Positions 8,109 to 12,099 of a DNA stretch of 12,099 bases are shown piece after piece. The notes below the pieces were generated by a model. It worked only from the letters and a program-made list of their open reading frames with translations, was not told where the DNA came from and searched no databases. Position numbers and translations under genes: made by a program. The stretch covers positions 1 through 12,099 of the forward strand of contig NWUY0303912441.1 in assembly GCA_004151065.3 (NCBI GenBank). The letters run 5' to 3'. This DNA comes from Larix sibirica (lineage: Eukaryota > Streptophyta > Pinopsida > Pinales > Pinaceae). Every line of letters begins with the position of its first letter. Position 1 is the first letter of the stretch.

Positions 8109-9830
8109 GAATGACTTCATGAACCAGAATAACCTTGTCCAGAATTTGTCTCCCCTCCACAAAGCCATATTTCTCCTGGGAAATCAGACAAGGGAGAATG
8201 GGTTTCAATATGTTGGCCATGACTTTGGTGATGACTTTATAAATAACATTACAGAGAGCAATGGGGCAGAATTTACCTGGAGTATCTGCACCCTCGACCT
8301 TGGGGATAAGGGTAAGAAAGGTGGCATTGAAGGCTCGTAACACCCCTTTGTTTCGACGAGAGTCTTCTACAATTTTCCAAACCTCATGCTTGAGCATATC
8401 CTATAAATGATGGAAAAAGAAGGTCGTGAAGCCATCAGGTCCAGGGGTCGTTCCTTCAGCCATTTGTTGGTGGGCATCCTCTACTTCTGCAAGAGTTACT
8501 GGTTTTTTCAGAAGATCATTTTGTTCAGTATATACAGTGTAGGGTATGAGATGAGCGATCTTGGCTATATGGCTAGAGTGATTAACTTGATCTTCCCTCA
8601 TGATATTCCCAAAGTATTGAGTTAGTTCAGCTTCTAGATCGTCCCTTGTTTCCGCATATTGGCCCGTTTCCGTCTTTATTCTATTTATCCTGAACTTTTG
8701 CCGATTTTGGAAGACAAAGTGGTGGAAGAATTTTGTGTTTCGTTCTCCATCTTGTAGCCATTGGTTCAGGATTTCTGTCTCTAGAAAAATCTCCTCCTAT
8801 TTTTCTCAAGCGGTCAATTGTTCGAGGATGGCTTCTTCTCGCTTTTTTAGGTCCTCTCTATATCCAATATTCATACCTTCCCTTTGGATGATTTCCATTT
8901 TTTCTTGGAGCTGTTTTTTGTCTTGAAAAATGTTCCCAAATTCTTCTATGTTCCACGTCCGTATCTTGTCTTTTAAGGATTTCAACTTCTATTGAAATTG
9001 GTACATTATTTTCCCTTATGGCGGGGTGAGATCGTCCCACCATTGTTGAACCAATGATTTGAAATCTTTATGTTCCATCCAAAACTGTTCAAAATAAAAA
9101 GGTTTCCGACCACATGACCCCGACCTATCCCACAGGAAGCTAATTGGCCAATGGTCAGAGCCTACAGAAGGAAGGACAGAGGTGGACAAGTCTCCTCCAG
9201 TAGTAGCAATATCCTCTGAAGTTAGGAATCTATCTAGCCTGCTAGCCACATGGTCGTCTCCTCCTCATTTGTTGTTACATGTAAACCAACCATTTCCAGT
9301 TTCGAGGTCAACCAGCTTACTGGATTCGATGAAGTCGTTGAAGGCTTCATTAGTTGGTCCCAAAATTCGTTTATCCCCTTTCTTTTCCTTAAGGGATGTG
9401 ATCATATTGAAATCCCCTCCGATGATCCAATGTTTATCTTTGACCTAGCTAGCTAACCAGGATATAGATTCTAGGAAGGTCGTTTTTGGGGGGAAGATAC
9501 TTGGACTGTAGACATTTGATATCACTCCTTTAACCCTGGTGTCTGTAAGCTCAAAAACCGCAGAAAGAGAAAAGCGGGTAGCCTATAAATTGGAGAGTTC
9601 AATCTCCTCATATATCCATAGGATCGCAATACCTCCAGTCACGCCTCGAGCTTCAATCGCCATAGTTTTACTATCTTTCCATACCTTTTTTCCTATTTCC
9701 TGCATCTTCTCCATTCCACATTTTGTTTCTTGGAGAAAGACTATATATGGCTTTTCCATCCTGATCTTATTCTCCAGAGTTTTTATTTTACACGGATGGT
9801 TCAATCCGCGGATGTTCAAAGTGACGATTT

Positions 9831-9834
9831 TCAT
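9831..9834 (-). promoter_or_regulatory. ATGA overlap of ORF1 stop and ORF2 start
   Basis: On the minus strand the four bases ATGA contain the ORF2 start (9834-9832) and the ORF1 stop TGA (9833-9831). Such an overlap suggests that ORF2 was translated by reinitiation after ORF1 ended; this mechanism is inferred. Confidence 0.7.
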
Positions 9835-10462
9835 TGGAAACCTTTGATAACTTCTGAGAAGGCAGCCTTGATGATGGGGTACTGCCCTGACTCAATGAGT
9901 TTTGTCTCGATCTCCGCTATCTGTTGTCTATTTGTTTTGCACCCTCTTTTCTCCCCCTCTTTTGGTTGTTTCATTTTGTTCCCTTTTTGCGGATCTTTGG
10001 CTATACCTAGGAGGGGGTTAGCCTTGGATTCGAGGATAGCCTCCTGCAGAAGTTCCAGTTGTTGTCTCGAGACGTATCCTTTGCCCTTTTTGTCGCATTC
10101 CTTTTTGATAGCATCCAGATCCAATTCTCCCAGGTCCATTTCCTCGACTTCTTTAGGGAGGTCTTCTTCCATGGATTTTGGGAAATTCTTTAGGATCTTC
10201 AGGGCAACTATTCCCAGCTTCTTGAACTGGTTCTTTTCCTTTTTTCTGGTTCCCAAGAATTTCCATGGTCTCCCCCATCGAGTTCTAAGTTTCAAATTGG
10301 TTTGGGTGGGGCGAGGTCTTGGCTTTGGGTTGATCATGTTGTTTTTGGGTATTCATATGCCTCCTCGATCTTTTCCGGGTCACTTGGGTGAAACCCTCCG
10401 TCGTCAATTTTCCTTCCTTCTTTGGGATACCGGTGGGGGGAGGGGATTTCCCTGATCTACGG

Positions 10463-10504
10463 GCAGCCCCTGTTGAGATGGCCATATTCATGGCATCTGC
10501 GGCA
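10463..10504 (-). other. CCHC zinc knuckle of LINE ORF1
   Basis: Reads Cys-Arg-Arg-Cys-His-Glu-Tyr-Gly-His-Leu-Asn-Arg-Gly-Cys, an exact C-X2-C-X4-H-X4-C knuckle with all zinc ligands kept. It is hidden from simple frame searches because the frames on either side are shifted and a TAG follows one codon (Pro) after the last Cys. Confidence 0.9.
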
Positions 10505-11305
10505 TCGAAAGGGTAGGTGTTCATAATCTATTGGCTGATTCCAATCTTCATCTTCTCAGGTCAATTAATAGCGTCAGGGAGGTCTTGTGTTAGATCCATG
10601 TAAACACAGATCCGAGCAAAAGAAGTATATCAGCATTGCAGGGTTTGCGAGGATACTTTAACAAATTTTCCCAGCGTGTTGCCTATATCTTCTAAGATCT
10701 CTGGTTTCCAGTATTCACAGGGTAGGGATACAACCTAATCCATACTGAGGCTATGTTCAGGTCCTCTTTATCACAGTTGAATCTTTCCTTCCATGGGCAG
10801 AGATAGAGACCTGCAGAAAAAAAAGGACCTCCTTCTAGCACACGATCTCTCTCTTCTTGATTGAAAAACACTGTAGTGAAGAAACCCTTGGCCCCAAGAT
10901 GCAAATCATAGTGTCCTTTAGGATTCCAAGTCGTCTTGATCCATCTGATTAGATCCTTCTCTTTTGGCCAGATGCCAATGAACTTCCCTATTAGGGATTT
11001 ATCCTTCCATAGCTCTACCCGTTCCCTAAGGATCTCGGATCTGATCTGAAGAGAGGGGATAGATCTTGCTATGGGGAGACATCCCCCTTGGGTTTTCCCC
11101 AAACCCGATATGGCGAGATTTGTGGTGTTCTCTCCAAGGCTGCTACTCCGCGAAATTTCTGAACCTTGTGTCGTCGTGTGCGAGGAGGGATGATCCGACC
11201 GACGAGAGGAGGAGGGGGATCTGCCCCCTCCAAGATTCTCCATTTTTACCAAACCTGAGCAGATCTGAAAAATCAAGCTACAGACACGGATTTCACCATG
11301 GATAA

Positions 11306-11608
11306 CTGTTGTAAGTTATTTGCAAGTTCAAAACTAGTGTTATTTATAGTTAATCATTTGATTGTTGCGATAATAGTTCCTCTTTTTTAAATACTCACTA
11401 TATCAACGAATTTGAAATGGGACTATGTTATGTGGAAGTATGTATTAACTTGAATAAAGGTCGACATTGTTTATAGCATCGATGTTTATCAACCCAATAA
11501 ATTGGGTAGGGTATAAATGGAGGGTTAAAAAGGTTTAGGAAAAGGATGAGTTAATGTAGGATAGATTTAGTCATTTGTTTGTTAAATTTGTTTAAAGGGA
11601 TTGGGAGG
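11306..11608. other. AT-rich flank, no gene seen
   Basis: Right flank of the LINE. It holds short frames only and no recognised coding sequence. A small perfect inverted repeat, ACCCAAT and ATTGGGT around AA, lies at 11492-11507. Neither copia A nor copia B resumes here. Confidence 0.6.
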
Positions 11609-11737
11609 ATCATTTAAATGTTGAATATTTAGTTATGAAATGTGGAATAGATCTTGTCAAAATTGTTTGAAAAGTATCATTTATATGTTGGGTATTTAGT
11701 TATGTTATGGGAAATTGATTTGGCAAGTAATGTACAT
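11609..11737. repeat. 67-bp imperfect tandem duplication
   Basis: The segment from 11609 (ATCATTTAAATGTTG) repeats from 11676 (ATCATTTATATGTTG). TATTTAGTTATG is shared, as are the GGAA...GAT and TTG(T/G)CAA parts. The offset is 67 bases and the similarity moderate, so it is an older duplication than the 214-bp repeat. Confidence 0.75.
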
Positions 11738-11831
11738 CTAAATGAATATTAGAATGAAAAAAAATGTTGCACTCCATATATGTATGCAATTCATATGTTT
11801 TGCAATTATTTATTCCCATTGGCCAAAAAAG

Positions 11832-11948
11832 GATCTCAAAGCAGTGCAGAAAATTAATGACTTGCGAAGCCTTCGCCTTGAGTTTCGTATGGAAATGGCT
11901 CTCAAAAATTTAAGAAGGCATTTGGTAAATCAAGAGATATCCAAAGAG
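11832..11948 (+). CDS. Possible orphan host exon, unknown gene
   Basis: One open register reads DLKAVQKINDLRSLRLEF, then RMEMALKNLRRHLVNQEISKE, a charged helix-like sequence unlike the low-complexity frames around it. The block is 117 bases (39 codons), preceded by an AG (11830-11831) after a T-rich stretch and followed by GTGTGT at 11949, so it could be a phase-0 to phase-0 exon. A shorter form starts at 11850 after the AG of TGCAG and is also phase 0 (99 bases). The frame can be opened from ATG 11742, but the part before 11820 looks like intron-type sequence. I do not recognise the protein and it matches none of the mobile-element domains seen here. It may be one exon of a gene with long, repeat-filled introns, an old gene fragment, or chance. 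Confidence 0.35.
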
Positions 11949-12021
11949 GTGTGTTCATATTAAGGTTTCATCTTAGGATTTCCTTTTATTCATTTATATA
12001 AGTAGTTTACTTGTATTAACT

Positions 12022-12025
<4 letters not shown>

Positions 12026-12062
<37 letters not shown>
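12026..12062. repeat. (TG)n microsatellite
   Basis: An uninterrupted TG run of about 37 bases, some 75 bases after the possible exon. It is likely length-polymorphic. Confidence 0.95.
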
Positions 12063-12065
<3 letters not shown>

Positions 12066-12099
12066 GAAGTGAGTGATGAACATGAATTGAGCATTGAGG

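Larger units (their letters stand above)
7166..9834 (-). pseudogene. LINE ORF2: AP endonuclease and reverse transcriptase
   Basis: ORF2 nicks target DNA and reverse-transcribes LINE RNA at the nick. The start MKIVTLNIRGLNHP is the usual endonuclease N-terminus; LQETKC (catalytic Glu), GGDFN at 9420-9406 (Asp), RLDRFL and SDHWP at 9159-9145 (catalytic His) follow in order. A linker and EGTTPGPDGF (about 8450) lead into the RT: Asp in LDISKAYDKL (8056-8054), GIRQGDPLSP (7888-7859) and FMDD (7741-7730) hold the three catalytic Asp. The C-terminal part includes GLEINTKKS, KYLGAPL and a GGLGLRDP block. The register is constant from 9834 to 8109 despite stops at 9585, 9447, 9267, 9018, 8991, 8808, 8799 and 8403; an 8-bp duplication at 8093-8108 shifts it; it then stays open to TGA 7168-7166. 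The length is about 886 codons, and the usual region after the RT is missing. Confidence 0.9.
9831..11243 (-). pseudogene. LINE ORF1: DUF4283 plus CCHC knuckle, frameshifted
   Basis: ORF1 protein binds LINE RNA. I favour the ATG at 11243-11241 (MENLGGGRSP); an in-frame ATG also lies at 11276. A Ser-rich start leads into a DUF4283-type domain (about 10710-11020) with LIGKFIGIWP, LGAKGFFTTVF and SVWIRLYPYP. A one-base loss near 10726 shifts the frame and EYWKPEILEDIGNTLGKFV follows. After another shift a perfect Cys-X2-Cys-X4-His-X4-Cys knuckle (CRRCHEYGHLNRGC) lies at 10504-10463, then a TAG at 10459-10457. A third shift gives EGFTQVTRKRSRRH and a fourth leads into the last 168-codon frame (from 10337), which is Lys-rich and ends at the TGA 9833-9831. 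The protein is therefore dead through at least four frameshifts, although every domain is recognisable. Confidence 0.85.
7120..11305 (-). mobile_element. L1-like plant LINE, two ORFs, no 3' end
   Basis: A non-LTR retrotransposon read from right to left. ORF1 (nucleic-acid binding) is followed by an overlapping ORF2 with AP-type endonuclease and reverse transcriptase. It copies itself by target-primed reverse transcription at an endonuclease nick. The LINE is clearly richer in G and C than its flanks. Its 5' end is near 11305, where the AT-rich flank begins. Its 3' side is unusual: similarity fades between about 7166 and 7060, just beyond the post-RT region, with no poly(A) tail (which would be poly(T) on the plus strand), no 3' UTR and no convincing target-site duplication. 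Plant LINEs are usually truncated at the 5' end, so a long 5' part with a lost 3' end suggests later deletion. Edges are approximate. Confidence 0.9.

Noticed and set aside
9730-10455. Plus-strand open frame of 241 codons
   Set aside because: It is antisense to LINE ORF1 and the ORF2 start, where the minus strand shows DUF4283, CCHC and endonuclease motifs. Its own translation is Ser/Phe-rich with no domain. The other plus-strand frames between 7400 and 9850 are rejected for the same reason.
7028-11336. CAAAACTA at 7028-7035 and 11329-11336 as a LINE target-site duplication
   Set aside because: Eight AT-rich bases can match by chance, the copies are not at clear element edges, and no poly(T) lies beside the left copy.
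1-12099. CRISPR array, tRNA or rRNA gene, bacterial operon
   Set aside because: The tandem repeats have no regular short repeat-spacer plan, no full tRNA cloverleaf was seen, and all recognised proteins are plant retroelement proteins.

Overview
The window is plant nuclear DNA that is rich in repeats, with no intact gene. The evidence for a plant is a Ty1/copia LTR whose primer-binding site matches initiator tRNA-Met (the common plant form), a second decayed copia gag-pol body, and an L1-like LINE of the plant type (DUF4283 plus CCHC knuckle in ORF1, then endonuclease-RT in ORF2). Long AT-rich stretches, degenerate tandem repeats and microsatellites fill the rest. The species cannot be read from this. 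A plant with a large, transposon-filled genome (a gymnosperm would fit) is only a guess.

Layout. 1-954: AT-rich DNA with an (AT)n run and, on the minus strand, a decayed reading frame of unknown identity (about 490-921). 955-1975: a degenerate tandem array with units of about 165-182 bp, most carrying a recognisable inverted repeat. 2067-2530: two and a fraction copies of a 214-bp repeat. 2531-3290: AT-rich, probably including the poorly bounded 5' LTR of copia element A. 3294-5639: copia A on the plus strand (gag, CCHC knuckle, protease and integrase, all broken), ending abruptly at 5639. 5640-about 6960: copia B on the plus strand, with a TG...CA LTR (5640-6067), a primer-binding site, a mostly missing gag, a protease remnant and a gag-pre-integrase remnant; it sits in the acidic linker after copia A integrase. 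About 7120-11305: a LINE on the minus strand, with ORF1 (broken by at least four frameshifts) overlapping ORF2 at an ATGA; ORF2 stays in one register for about 2.7 kb apart from one 8-bp tandem duplication and eight in-frame stops, and a ninth stop ends it. 11306-12099: AT-rich flank with a 67-bp tandem repeat, a possible orphan host exon (11832-11948) and a (TG)n microsatellite.

How the parts relate. Nothing here works as a pathway. The history appears to be copia A (oldest, most decayed), then copia B inserted into it, then the LINE next to or inside the truncated copia B. The DNA right of the LINE is recognisably neither copia B nor copia A, so the nest is not simple; a deletion or rearrangement near 7000-7150 is likely. 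The LINE lacks a poly(A) tail and the rest of the region after its RT, which fits such a breakpoint.

No undescribed functional system was found. The points most worth checking are the palindrome-bearing tandem array, its tRNA-promoter-like boxes, and the phase-0 exon-like block near the right end.
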